Assembly: GCF_002954385.1 (NCBI RefSeq)
Contig: NZ_MQVY01000001.1
Location: 782,892-846,891 of the forward strand
From: Tenacibaculum sp. SG-28
GTDB lineage: Bacteria > Bacteroidota > Bacteroidia > Flavobacteriales > Flavobacteriaceae
DNA length: 64,000 nt
Reading direction: 5' to 3'
Part shown: positions 1 to 9,643 of the stretch, in pieces
How the letters are laid out: each line of letters starts with the position of its first letter
Position numbering within the stretch: the first letter of the stretch is position 1
Program-made: the position numbers and the translations under genes
The notes under the pieces: generated by a model
Database searches by the model: none
What the model saw: only the letters and a program-made list of their open reading frames with translations
Told to the model about the DNA's origin: nothing

Positions 1-809
1 ACATACAGTTTGTTTTTACCGCCAACCCTGAAGATTACACAAATAGAGGTAGTATTGTAACACCTTTGAAAGATCGAATTGGGTCACAGATTTTAACCCA
101 CTACCCAAAATCTATAGCTATTGCAAAAAAAATCACGCACAAGAAGCCATATTTTTACAAGAACAAAAAGATAAAATACACGTGCCAGAATTGGCCAGAG
201 ATATCATTGAGCAATTGGTTTTTGAAGCTAGAAAAAGCGAGTATATCGACATTAAAAGTGGCGTAAGTGCAGGATGAGTATTGCTATTTTTGAAAACCTT
301 TTGAGTACAGCAGAACGAAGGGCGCTATTAAATGAAGAAAGCAATACCTCTGTTCGCTTACTCGATTTTTAGGATGCATCCCTGCGATTACAGGAAAAAT
401 AGAATTGGTCTATGAAGGAGAGCAGGAGGGAGCAGATGTTGTAGCGCAATTATTATTAAATAATGCCATAAAAACAGTATTTAACACCTTATTTCCAGAG
501 ATTAAAAAATTGAAAAAAGAAGGAGAAGCAACCCCTTATGATGCCATTGCTGCGTGGTTTACTAGTAAGGAAGCTTTGGAACTTCTAGATGATATGGACG
601 ATGTTTATTTTAGAGAACAATTAAATACCATAAACCCACTTCATGCTTTGATTCTGAAATACCAACCAGACGTTTTGGAAGCGGATGTGCCATTTTTGAA
701 AGAATTTGTTTTATGGGCATTGTCCGAATACAAAATTTTAAACAAAGAACGTTTTACAACCGGATTTCAATTTAACGATCCATTAGCAAATTACATCCGA
801 GGTTTATAA
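1..809 (+). pseudogene. Magnesium-chelatase-like AAA ATPase, 3' part with three frameshifts
   Basis: The window opens inside this gene. Reading through three frames gives one continuous protein: an AAA-type stretch ([12 protein letters not shown], then [15 protein letters not shown]) followed by an alpha-helical C-terminal region ending in DPLANYIRGL. This resembles the magnesium chelatase subunit I-like (sigma-54-interaction-type) ATPases common in Bacteroidota, which are thought to act as MoxR-like remodelling ATPases, usually with a VWA-domain partner. No VWA gene follows here. Three one-base losses are needed to keep the frame: near 137-138 (GG to G), near 271 (AA to A) and in the T run at 366-370. 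Either the gene is decaying or the sequence has homopolymer errors; similar lesions in 11 other genes favour errors. The family call is fairly confident; the cellular role is inferred only. Confidence 0.7.
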
Positions 810-835
810 GCTGTATTGTAGCTGCCATATTATAA

Positions 836-862
836 AAAAAGGGTTGCATAGCAACGCTTTTT
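836..862 (+). terminator. Rho-independent terminator after the AAA ATPase gene
   Basis: Arms AAAAAGGGTTGC and GCAACGCTTTTT pair around a 3-base loop with one G/G mismatch and end in a T run. It lies 27 bp after the stop codon of the upstream gene. Confidence 0.7.
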
Positions 863-1527
863 GATTTGGAGCATGCTTCGAGTATTCTATAATCTTAAAA
901 AATAAGGAGAGATATTATAATTATTTATTTTCTTGATATTTAATACATCCTTGTGAGGAATTAGACAATTATATTACTTGCTTAAAATCTTATTTAACTA
1001 AAAATGGCTACCAGACATTTTCTCAATGTCCAATAATAAAAATTTATTAGATGGAGCCTTTAATTGTTAACAGAATTATATGGTTATTGTGTTGAAAACT
1101 AAGAACATTGGTATACAATTCTGGAGGAAAATGTACTGTTTTATAAAAAGTTAGATACTCAACAACGTTACATTTCAAAAAGAGAATCCAATCTTTTTTA
1201 AATAGTGTTGAAATTGTTGCAGTAGAATTTATAGAACACCTTAATCAAACAAAATCAAATTTTTTTACGATACAGAATTCTACTCTTAATTATTTTAGCA
1301 TGGTTTGATTATGAAAAAAGTAAATTAAAAGAACTTGAAGTTCAAAATTCAATTCTCGTAAAATCTAATTCTATGTAGATTAATCATAGATATTCAATTC
1401 CTTTCAAAAATAAAAACCTTACATTATAAAATGTACTATAATTAATATTATGTTAAATAGAATATTAAAAGAATAAAACTCTTGCGATTGTATTCTAATA
1501 CTCTGACCCTGCTTTTTCATTTATACT
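863..1527. other. Non-coding, AT-rich stretch with decayed coding remnants
   Basis: No intact gene is visible. The only coding-like signal is at 1103-1260 (described separately). A short open run near 1307-1378 reads DYEKSKLKELEVQNS before a stop and has no recognisable identity. The rest is AT-rich and stop-dense in all frames. Confidence 0.4.
1103..1260 (+). pseudogene. Possible remnant of an M90 (MtfA-like) peptidase N-terminus
   Basis: Two adjoining frames give a protein-like stretch: ILEENVLFYKKLDTQQRY, a few residues, then after a frame change at a T6 run (about 1191-1196) FLNSVEIVAVEFIEH. The pattern (an aromatic/leucine pair, a basic segment, then an FL-nnVEIvgVE strand) recalls the N-terminal part of zinc-dependent MtfA/M90 peptidases. 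There is no start codon in frame (a stop lies at 1100-1102) and no HEFAH metal site downstream, so it cannot make an active enzyme. The identification is weak; it may be chance or another family. Confidence 0.22.
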
Positions 1528-2154
1528 TTAATTTAAGATGGCTAAAAGTTGTAACAAAGCATTGTTGGCATGTAATGCTGTACGATGTTCGATATCGATA
1601 TACCCAAAATTAATATCTGAAATACGAATCTTTTTTATCATGTCCATGTTTTGCGGTGAATATTTCGCTAAGAGTTTTATAAAATCAATATCTTCTTTTG
1701 TCAATATTCGTACCATAGTATCCGGGAGTTTTTCTTCCCGCGTACTTAAAATTAAATCGCGTATAATCTCATCTGAAAAATATCTTTTACCGGAAGCAAT
1801 ATTTTCTATAGCTACTTGTATGTCTGTCATACACTTTAACAGTATAAACCCCATGCATCCAAGTTGGATCGCTTTCTTTATGTAAGCAGCGGTATTGTGT
1901 TCACTAACTAGGATTACTTTTTGGTTTAGCCTTTTTTTGTGCAAATAGTTTAGTATTTCAATACCATTAAAATCAAGTAGATCGTCGTTTATCACTACAA
2001 TATCATCGGCTCGGGTTTTCTCTATCCAGTGTAAAAAGGAAACCCCGTCATGAAATACTTTCTTAATGCCTATATCTACTGTATTTAACAGCATATTATA
2101 CCCTTCTATGAGCATTTTATTGTTTTCTACTAATACTATTTTTAAATCCTTCAT
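1528..2154 (-). CDS. Atypical response regulator (receiver plus degenerate LuxR-like domain)
   Basis: A 208-residue protein with an N-terminal CheY-like receiver (about 4-120) and a C-terminal segment (about 145-205) aligning with a LuxR/GerE helix-turn-helix (LTKEDIDFIKLLAKYS, later RISDI and IEHRTALHANN). Aligned on the conserved Gly64 (DFNGIEIL), the phospho-acceptor position is Asn56, not Asp, and the loop Pro is Leu60. The acidic pair is Glu10-Asn11. The Ser84 and Lys107 switch residues are kept. It is therefore probably a pseudo-receiver working without phosphorylation, unless Asp57 substitutes. No sensor kinase is adjacent. The DNA-binding helix is too divergent to be sure that it binds DNA. 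The start ATG at 2154 has no competitor nearby. Confidence 0.75.
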   Translation of the reverse strand: MKDLKIVLVENNKMLIEGYNMLLNTVDIGIKKVFHDGVSFLHWIEKTRADDIVVINDDLLDFNGIEILNYLHKKRLNQKVILVSEHNTAAYIKKAIQLGCMGFILLKCMTDIQVAIENIASGKRYFSDEIIRDLILSTREEKLPDTMVRILTKEDIDFIKLLAKYSPQNMDMIKKIRISDINFGYIDIEHRTALHANNALLQLLAILN

Positions 2155-2295
2155 GTATGAAAGTTAAGATATAATCGAAAATACTTTTAGCTTTTTTTGA
2201 TAAGGGGCTATTTTATATCGATGATGCTAAATTTTACAATGTTTAAAGTTTCTGTTTTACTGATGTATCGAATTTTTACTACGGTGTAATATTTT

Positions 2296-3461
2296 CTAAT
2301 AGGTCCTTTTTTTAGTGGTATTTATACCCACGGCGCGCATAACAGCACGATCTCCATAACGATCTCGCATTTTATCCATTGCTTGGTATAAATTGATAAT
2401 TTTTGCATTGTCTTCAAACAAATCAATTTGATATCCTCCTGCTACCAAATGACTAAATTTGACGCCGACTAATCGTACTAAAAGTCTTCTTTTGTAGAGT
2501 TTTTTGTACAATTCTTTTACCAAAGGTATTATTTTATGATCTGCAGAACTATAAGGAATACGTTTTTGCAAGGTATAGGTTTGAAAATCAGAATATCGAA
2601 TCTTAAAGGTAATACAGGCTGTTAATTTATTACTTTTTCGCAGTTGGTAAATTAACTTCTCTGTCATGCTTACAATAATGCTCTCTAATTTTTGTACATT
2701 GGTAGTGTCTTTGTGGAAAGTACGTTCTGAAGACATCGATTTTCGTTCTTGGTACTGTACCACTGGGCTTTGGTCGATTCCATTTGCTTTTTTCCAGATA
2801 GCAATACCATTTTTGCCAAACACTCTAGCCATCATATCCATAGGCATTTCTTGTACTGTTTGTATTTTTTTAATGCCTAAATCGCATAATGCTCTGTAGG
2901 TTACTTCTCCTACCATCGGAATTTTTTTTACCGATAACGGCGATAAAAATGGCTTTTCGGTGCCTTGTATTACTCGAATTTCATTATTGGGCTTTGCCTC
3001 TCCTGTAGCTATTTTAGACACTGTTTTGTTCACCGACAATCCAAAAGAAATGGGCAGCCCGGTTTCTTTTATAATGCGCTGTCGCAGTTCTGTTGCCAAC
3101 TGATGGCAACCAAAAAACGATCCATTCCCGTTAAATCAATATAAAATTCATCGATGGAGGTTTTCTCATACAAAGGAACACTTTCCTGAATTACCTCGGT
3201 AACAGCCTCGGAATATTTAGTGTAAATTCCAGAGTTTCCTCGTAATACTATTGCTTCTGGGCACAATTGCTTCGCCATACGCATTGGCATAGCAGAATGT
3301 ACCCCAAAAGTTCGGGCTTCATAACTGCAAGATGCCACCACTCCCCTGTCTGATGTACCGCCTATCAGTACAGGCTTTCCTACTAGTCTACTATCCATTA
3401 ATCGTTCACAAGAAACAAAAAATGTATCCAAATCCATATGTACTATTGCTCGTTCGCTCAT
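2296..3461 (-). CDS. dinB: DNA polymerase IV (Y family), apparent frameshift
   Basis: A translesion DNA polymerase of the DinB type. The N-terminal part has the catalytic palm (VHMDLDTFFVSCE with the first metal Asp; SIDEFYIDLTG with the second acidic pair). The remainder carries thumb, little-finger and HhH segments (KKIPMVGEVTYRAL, SERTFHKDT, LVRLVGVKFS). About 387 residues once joined, normal for the family. The frame breaks at 3112-3117, an A6 run on the plus strand; seven bases would restore DRFFGCHQLATEL. The start overlaps the stop of the upstream polymerase gene as ATGA (3458-3461), so the two are translationally coupled. With the S24 regulator they form a damage-induced mutagenesis cassette. 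The short homopolymer lesion is probably a sequence error, not inactivation. Confidence 0.88.
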
Positions 3462-6448
3462 ATTGCTTTTTTGGGTCGGTGTCGTTGTGCTTTTCTACTT
3501 GCTGTGTAGCGCGGATCTTCTATAATTGCTAAACGCTCCATACGTATAATTTCTAGGGTAATACAATCAAATTCTTCTACTACTTTTCCGTGTAAAGCAT
3601 AAATACCTTTTCCTCGAAATGGAAAACGTTTGGCTATTTTTGGAAAATGTACGGTATCTAAAAAATCTCCTGAACGATCTAAAAAAGTAGCAAAAAACAT
3701 CCGGTCACCTTTAGAAGTTCTTGTTTTTTTAATGGTTACCAAATATCCCTCTATAGTAATTACTTTACCTTTATATTGCTGCATGTTTTTAGCGGTGTAC
3801 GGATGAAATCTTTGTGTAACTAACAAATCAAAAGGACTACATAACGGATAGCCTAATAATTCTATTTGATCAAAAGCATCTTCCAATACAGAAGTATTTA
3901 AGGTAGGTGTTTTGTAGCTTACAGAAGGGGTACTAAACAAACTAGGTGTATTCGGTATTGCTATCGAAACTTTACTGATTTTCATGTGTGCCTCCCACAA
4001 CAAGACTCTTTTATCCCGTTTGGTAAAAGCAAAAGCATTGATTTTAATAAGGATAGAAAGTTGTTCTATCGAAATTGCTACTCTAGTAATAAAGTCATCT
4101 AAACTGACAAATTTCCCGTGTAATTTACGTTCTTGGAGTAACTTTTGAATGGTATTGGTTTCCAAAGCATGTAAAAACATAAAGCCGATGTAAATTTTAG
4201 TTCCGTAAATAACGGTTTCTCTGTAACTTTTATTAATACAAGGCGCCTTAATAATACCACCGTGCCTTCTCGCTTCGTGTACGTAAATTTCTGTTCGGTA
4301 AAATCCGCCAAAATTATTGATGGTAGCTACCATATATTCTAGTGGATAATACGCTTTCAAAAATAAACTTTGGTAACTCTCTACCGCATAAGAAGCAGAA
4401 TGTCCTTTGGCGAATGCATAGCCTGCAAAACTTTCAATTTGCTTCCATACTTCTTCTGTTAAGGCTATCGATTTTCCGGAGGCTTTACAATTTTGATAGA
4501 ATTTATCCTTTACTTTTAAAAATTCCTCTCTCGAACGAAACTTTCCCGACATACCACGACGTAGCATATCGGATTCTCCTAAAGTTAACCCTCCAAAATA
4601 ATGCGCCACCTTAATCACATCTTCTTGGTATACCATTACCCCATAGGTTTCCGGCATAATTTGTAACATTACCGGATGCGCTTCTTTTCTTTTTTCAGGA
4701 TAACGAAATCGCAATATGAATTCTCGCATCATCCCAGAACTGGAAACACCAGGTCTAATTACCGAACTTGCTGCTACCAAATCTAAATACGCTTCTACTT
4801 GCAATTTTTTAAGTAGCATACGCATAGCAGGAGACTCGACATAGAAACATCCAATTGCTTTGGCATTTTTTAATAAGTGTTTAATACGCTCATCTTGTTT
4901 GAAACGCTGTATGTCATGAATATCTAGAGTTGTTACCTCCGGACGATTGTATCTAATTACTGCAACGGCATCTTTAATTTTCCCTAATCCTCGTTGGCTT
5001 AAAATATCAAATTTATACAATCCGACATCTTCAGCAACTACCATGTCAAATTGGGTTGTGGCGTATCCTTTAGGAGGGATAAAAGTAGCGGTATAGGAAT
5101 GAATAGGCGCTTCAGAAATTAAAATACCCCCTGCATGTACTCCTAAGTAATTAGGGAATCCTTCGATATACCGACTGTAAATAATTACCAATTGGGAAAG
5201 CTTATCTAGGGTTGCATAGTTATACTGTTGCAAAGAAGTTTGTCTATTTCCGATTTTGGTAAACCAAATACTTTTCCTAGTTCACGAATGGCTGCTCTGT
5301 ATTTAAAAGTATTGTATACGGTTATTAACGCAGTATGTTTAAAATGTGAAAAAATATATCGCGTTACATCATCGCGATCTTTCCAAGAAAAATCAATATC
5401 AAAGTCAGGAGGATTTTGTCTATACATATTAATGAATCGCTCAAAATATAAATCAAGTTCTATAGGGTCTACATCGGTAATGCGCAGTAAATAAGCAACA
5501 ATACTATTAGCGCCACTTCCCCGCCCTACATAGAAATATCCCTTCGATCTTGCATACTTCAAAATTTTCCAATTAATTAAAAAATAGGATACAAAACTTT
5601 TCTCTTGGATCATTTTTAATTCTTTTTCAATGCGATCCAGAATTTCTTTCGTTTGCTTTGCATAGCGATATGCTAATCCTGTATAGGTTAATTTTCGTAA
5701 CAGTCGGTAATCTAATTGTGCATTGCCGGTATAGAACTTTTTATTTTTAGAACTATTCTTCGAAAAATCAAATGCAACAGTACACTTTTTTAACAAGTGT
5801 TCTGTATTTTTAATAATTTCAGGAAAAGCAACAAAAGCTTCTTTTAGGGTCTTTGGATTTACCAAACAGTCTGTAATACTTCCCTGTTCGGATTCTGGAA
5901 GCTTACTCAATAGCATATTATTAGCAATAGCACGAAGTAAGCGATGTGTATTGAAACCCTTTTTATCAGCAAAAGAAATGCTTTGCAAAATTACCATTTT
6001 ATCCGTGTGATGTTTCCATGGTGAAAATGGTAATTTGGTCAAATCCTCTTTGCGAATACCAATATATTCGTGCTCCGCCAATGGAAAACCTATCCCCTTT
6101 GTAAAAGGATAAATTACATACGTATTTGGCAATACTTTAGCCCGTTCAGATTTTAAAACGAGGGTGCTCTAGAAACGAAGACAGGTACGAATTAATATGT
6201 TGGAAACCTTGGTTATTTTTCGCAAGCATGACGAATTCTTGCTGTACGCCATTTCTAAAATCAACGCCTACTACAGTTTTTATATCATATGCCGAAGCCA
6301 AACGAATACTATCTATGCACGCTGATGTAGTATTAATATCGGTGATTGCTAAAGCTTTAATTTGAAGCTTCTTAGCAAGATCCAACAAGCGTTTCGGAGC
6401 AATAGTTCCGTATCGTAAGCTGTAATAAGTATGGGTATTTAAAAACAT
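3458..6448 (-). CDS. dnaE: DNA polymerase III alpha subunit, accessory DnaE type, two apparent frameshifts
   Basis: A C-family replicative/translesion polymerase of about 995 residues joined, shorter than typical DnaE1. N-terminal PHP domain (THTYYSLRYG, ALAITDINTTSA, VVGVDFRNG), palm with the metal-binding Asp pair in PPDFDIDFSWKDR, then AIRELGKVFGLP, PNYLGVHAGGILIS and KFDILSQRGLGKI; an OB fold (ITIEGYLVTIKKTRT) lies near the end. Frame changes occur near 6150-6158 (a net gain of one base, for example A3 to A4) and at 5239-5241 (T4 to T3 on the plus strand; restoring it gives EIDKTSLQQYNY). Coupled to dinB and divergent from an S24 regulator, it is likely the damage-inducible DnaE of a mutasome, not the main replicase. 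No imuA-like gene is present. Confidence 0.87.
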
Positions 6449-6453
6449 TTATG

Positions 6454-6501
6454 CAAAATTAACTACAATATGTAGTATTCATTGCTTATATTTGTAGTAT
6501 T
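6454..6501. promoter_or_regulatory. Divergent promoters with shared operator (dnaE-dinB and S24 regulator)
   Basis: The 53 bp between the two start codons hold two TAnnTTTG-type -7 boxes pointing outward: TAATTTTG on the minus strand (6454-6461) and TATATTTG on the plus strand (6487-6494). Between them is a palindrome CTACA-ATA-TGTAG (6463-6475), and TGTAGTATT occurs twice (6471-6479 and 6493-6501). Each -7 box ends 5-7 bp before an ATG, so both transcripts would be leaderless or nearly so. The palindrome is the obvious operator for the S24 repressor, silencing both directions. Box and palindrome positions are read directly; regulator binding is inferred. Confidence 0.65.
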
Positions 6502-7272
6502 ATGAATTATATTGCCAAAAACATAAGACACTTACGAAAGTTAAAAGGACATACACAAGAGCAATTAGCGGAAGAATTAACCATGACACGCTCTAAGATT
6601 GGCTCTTATGAAGAAGGGCGTTCAGACCCCCCTATTGATATGCTAATTCAATTTTCAACTTATTTCAACCTGCCTATCGATGTGTTGGTTAAAAATGATT
6701 TAAGCTATGCTACCGATACTTCCTTTATAGAGATTGGTAACCAACGGGTTCTATTTCCTATTACGGTAGATCCAGACAATACCGATTTAATTGAGGTTGT
6801 TCCTGTAAAATCATCTGCAGGCTATTTGTTGGGCTATGACGATCCGGAGTATATTGAACAATTAGAAAAAATAAAATTACCATTTTTACCAACCGGAAAA
6901 CACCGCGCTTTTCCTATTAAAGGAGACTCGATGCTACCGATGAAAGACGGATCGTATGTCGTAGCAAAGTACGTAGAAAATTTACGAGATGTAAGAAGTG
7001 GTATTTCTTATATTGTAGTAACGGCTAACGACGGAATGACGTACAAAAGAGTATACGATAAAATAGAGGAACGAAATGCATTGTTGTTGGTTCCAGACAA
7101 TAAAAATTACCAATCCTATCATGTTCCAATTACAGAAATTTTAGAATTATGGGAGTTTACCTGTAGTATCAATACACAAGAATACGACGAAAGAGATTTA
7201 AAAATTAGTAGTATTGCTTTAATGCTGAATCAATTAGGCGTTGAATTGAAAGCCTTAGAAAAAATGATGTAA
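6502..7272 (+). CDS. LexA/UmuD-like autocleaving repressor (XRE HTH plus S24 peptidase)
   Basis: 256 residues. An XRE helix-turn-helix occupies about 7-62 (IRHLRKLKGHTQEQLAEEL, TRSKIGSYEEGRS), followed by a S24 peptidase domain (about 100-215). The catalytic serine is Ser143 in KGDSMLP and the lysine Lys182 in MTYKRVY; their 39-residue spacing matches LexA/UmuD. A plausible self-cleavage bond is Ala106-Gly107 in SSAGYLLG. Known behaviour of the family: RecA-stimulated self-cleavage relieves repression after DNA damage. It is divergent from dnaE-dinB with a palindrome between and 6 bp upstream of a repair-nuclease gene, so it most likely controls both arms. No separate LexA is in the window. 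The start follows a -7 box by 7 bp, suggesting leaderless translation. Confidence 0.88.
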   Translation: MNYIAKNIRHLRKLKGHTQEQLAEELTMTRSKIGSYEEGRSDPPIDMLIQFSTYFNLPIDVLVKNDLSYATDTSFIEIGNQRVLFPITVDPDNTDLIEVVPVKSSAGYLLGYDDPEYIEQLEKIKLPFLPTGKHRAFPIKGDSMLPMKDGSYVVAKYVENLRDVRSGISYIVVTANDGMTYKRVYDKIEERNALLLVPDNKNYQSYHVPITEILELWEFTCSINTQEYDERDLKISSIALMLNQLGVELKALEKMM

Positions 7273-7278
7273 GAAAAA

Positions 7279-8669
7279 ATGAAATACGCAATTGTTGATA
7301 TAGAAACTAATGGAGGTATTAAAATTACCGAAATAAGTATTTTACTTTACGATGGAGAGAAAATCATAGATGAATTCACTACACTAATTAATCCCGAATC
7401 GAACATCCCACAATTTATTACTAATTTAACGGGTATTACTGCTACGATGCTAGTAGATGCGCCCAAGTTTTATGAGGTTGCAAAGCGCGTGTATGAAATC
7501 ACAGAAGATGCTGTATTTGTTGCGCATAATGTAAATTTTGATTATGGTATTATTAGTAAAGAGTTTAAAGCACTTGGTTTAAATTTTCGCAGAAAAAAGT
7601 TGTGTACAGTTCGCCTTTCCAGAAAATTATTACCCCATAAAAAATCGTATAGTTTGGGAAATTTATGTGCTTCGGAAGGCATTCCGTTGAACGACAGGCA
7701 CAGGGCCAAGGGAGATGCAGATGCTACGGTTATTTTATTCGAAAGACTACTGCAATTAGATCGAGAGAATGCTTCCGGGGTATTTGCATCTTTTTTAAAT
7801 GCCCGTTCTAGGCAAGCGACTTTACCACCACTTCTACCCAAGAAAGTTTTTGATAATTTATCGGAAAAAACTGGAGTGTATTATTTTAAAAATGAAGCAA
7901 AAGAAATTATCTACGTTGGAAAGGCGAATAACATCAAACAACGCGTACTGAGTCATTTTTACGATAAAAAGAAAAGGGAGGTTAGCATGTGTTTAGAAAC
8001 TGCTGATATCACTTATAAAGAAACCGGAAGTGAGTTACTAGCTCTGTTATTTGAATCTTCAGAAATTAAAAGAAACTATCCAAAATACAACAGAGCGCAA
8101 AGAAGAACCAAAGAAAGTATTGCGCTGTTTAGCTACGAAGATAGAAACGGAATTACACACTTAGCGTGGAATAACGTGAAATTGGTAGCGAACCCTTTGG
8201 CAAAGTTTTATACTATTTCAGAAGTTAGAAATTTCGTAGAGAAACTGTGCGAAAACTTCGAGCTGTGTCCTAAATATTGTCACTTACAAACTAATGTGAG
8301 TAGCTGTTTCCATTACCAACTTAAAAAATGTAAGGGTATTTGCAGAGAAAAGGAAACAATTTCTGCGTATAATGCAAGAGTAAAACAAGCAATTGATTCT
8401 GTTCGATTTACCACCGATAACTTTATCGTAAAGCAACCAGGATTAACTGCAAATGAATTTGGATATGCCTTGTGTTAAACGGATTTTATAGAGGTTTTGG
8501 CTATATAAAGCAAAGTACTAAGGCATTAACAGCCTCCGATTATTTAGCAGCAATAACTCCGCAAAAAGATACCAGAGACATACACCGTATTCTAAAAAGT
8601 TACCTCAGAAAAAATATCGAAACCATGGTTAAACTACCTGCTTTTCATGAGCATGGTACATTATTTTAA
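7279..8669 (+). CDS. DnaQ-like exonuclease fused to UvrC-type GIY-YIG nuclease, apparent frameshift
   Basis: Two nuclease domains. The first (about 1-165) is a DEDDh 3'-5' exonuclease (YAIVDIETNGG, FVAHNVNFDYGI, RAKGDADAT), like DNA polymerase III epsilon. The second (about 195-280) is a GIY-YIG domain (GVYYFKNEAKEIIYVGKA, later GSELLALLFESSEIK) as in UvrC or Cho. The rest includes the UvrC-like cysteine cluster (CPKYCHLQ, CKGICREKE). The frame is lost near 8472 (GG to G); one base restores NEFGYALVLNGFYRGFGYI and runs to the stop at 8669, giving about 463 residues. It follows the S24 regulator by 6 bp, so it is probably co-transcribed and damage-inducible. Its last bases overlap the convergent LysR gene. 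Exact substrates are unknown. Confidence 0.82.
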
Positions 8670-9565
8670 GATTCGAGTAACACGGAGGGTAATAGCGCAA
8701 TGGTATTTTGAAGTACAGGGTTTCTATTTTCTTTACTCCAAATTGCAGATAAAGCAGTTCGTTGCGCTACATTTATAAGTGGAATAAATTGCACATCTTC
8801 TTGGTATTTTGAGGTTAAGGATTTAGGAACTATAGATACTCCTAATCCACTGGCAACCAGTTTGTAAATAGAGTCTGCATGAATGGTATTGTGAGATACT
8901 ATTGGAGAGAAACCAGCATCGTCAAAAATTTGCAATACTTTTTCATAATAAGAAACACTATACTTTGGATCAAACAATATGAAAGAAGCATCTTTAAACG
9001 CTTGTAAACTCGTGAAATTTTCTGAATTAATATGATGAACCTTAGGAAGTACCAAGCAAAAAGGTTCTATTAATAATGTTTTAACGTGAAAACTTCTCGG
9101 GACTCTTTCCATTCGCACAAAACCAATATCAATATCGTTAGTTAGTAGGCTTTCCATTTGTCGCTTATTATCCATTTCATGCAATCCGAAAGATATATTC
9201 GGATACTGCGTTTTCATTTTTATCAACAATTCCGGGATGATTCGCTGCATTGCGGATCCGACGTATCCGAAAGTTAAATTTCCATCTTTACCGGCATCAA
9301 TCAATTTAGCGTGCTCAAAGATCGCTCCCAAGCTGTTGAGGTTTTTGGTAATTTCACTTTGTAAATATTTCCCAGCCTCCGTTAGTACTACACTCCTATT
9401 GTGACGATCAAACAGGGTAACGCCAATTCCCGCTTCCAACTGCTTAATTTGTCTGCTCAAACCTGGTTGCGAGATAAATAGTTTTTCTGCGGCCTTTCTA
9501 AAATGTAATTCCTCCGCTACTGCAAGAAAGTATTTCAAATGACGATATTCTAATTGATAACTCAT
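8666..9565 (-). CDS. LysR-family transcriptional regulator
   Basis: 299 residues, the normal LysR length. The N-terminal winged helix-turn-helix (about 5-65) is well conserved: EYRHLKYFLAVAEELHF, AAEKLFISQPGLSRQIKQLE, GVTLFDR. The C-terminal substrate-binding domain begins near residue 92 (GNLTFGYVGSAMQRIIPELL). It is divergent from hutH with under 80 bp between start codons, so it is the likely regulator of the histidine-degradation genes, with urocanate or a related compound as a possible co-inducer (inferred; hut genes elsewhere often use HutC or HutP). Its 3' end overlaps the convergent nuclease gene by 4 bp. Confidence 0.88.
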   Translation of the reverse strand: MSYQLEYRHLKYFLAVAEELHFRKAAEKLFISQPGLSRQIKQLEAGIGVTLFDRHNRSVVLTEAGKYLQSEITKNLNSLGAIFEHAKLIDAGKDGNLTFGYVGSAMQRIIPELLIKMKTQYPNISFGLHEMDNKRQMESLLTNDIDIGFVRMERVPRSFHVKTLLIEPFCLVLPKVHHINSENFTSLQAFKDASFILFDPKYSVSYYEKVLQIFDDAGFSPIVSHNTIHADSIYKLVASGLGVSIVPKSLTSKYQEDVQFIPLINVAQRTALSAIWSKENRNPVLQNTIALLPSVLLES

Positions 9566-9592
9566 AGTTATTAATTTGTGCTTGTATTGGTC

Positions 9593-9623
9593 TTGTTAAG
9601 CATCAAAAATAGTAATAAATTTG
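9593..9623 (+). promoter_or_regulatory. Probable hutH promoter
   Basis: TTG at 9593-9595, a 20-bp spacer, then TAAATTTG at 9616-9623, matching the Bacteroidota TTG / TAnnTTTG promoter pattern. It lies 20 bp before the hutH ATG at 9644, which also argues against the upstream start at 9578. Confidence 0.5.
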
Positions 9624-9643
9624 TTAGTATTAAGAAGATACCC

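Noticed and set aside
1538..1885. 115-codon plus-strand frame opposite the response regulator
   Set aside because: Antisense shadow of a recognisable receiver domain; no family match.
3458..6448. Programmed ribosomal frameshifting in dnaE
   Set aside because: No slippery heptamer with downstream structure is evident, and similar one-base lesions occur in many unrelated genes, pointing to sequence error.
9578..9643. Upstream start for HutH
   Set aside because: The extra 22 residues are not family-like and cross a good promoter; the ATG at 9644 gives the normal length.
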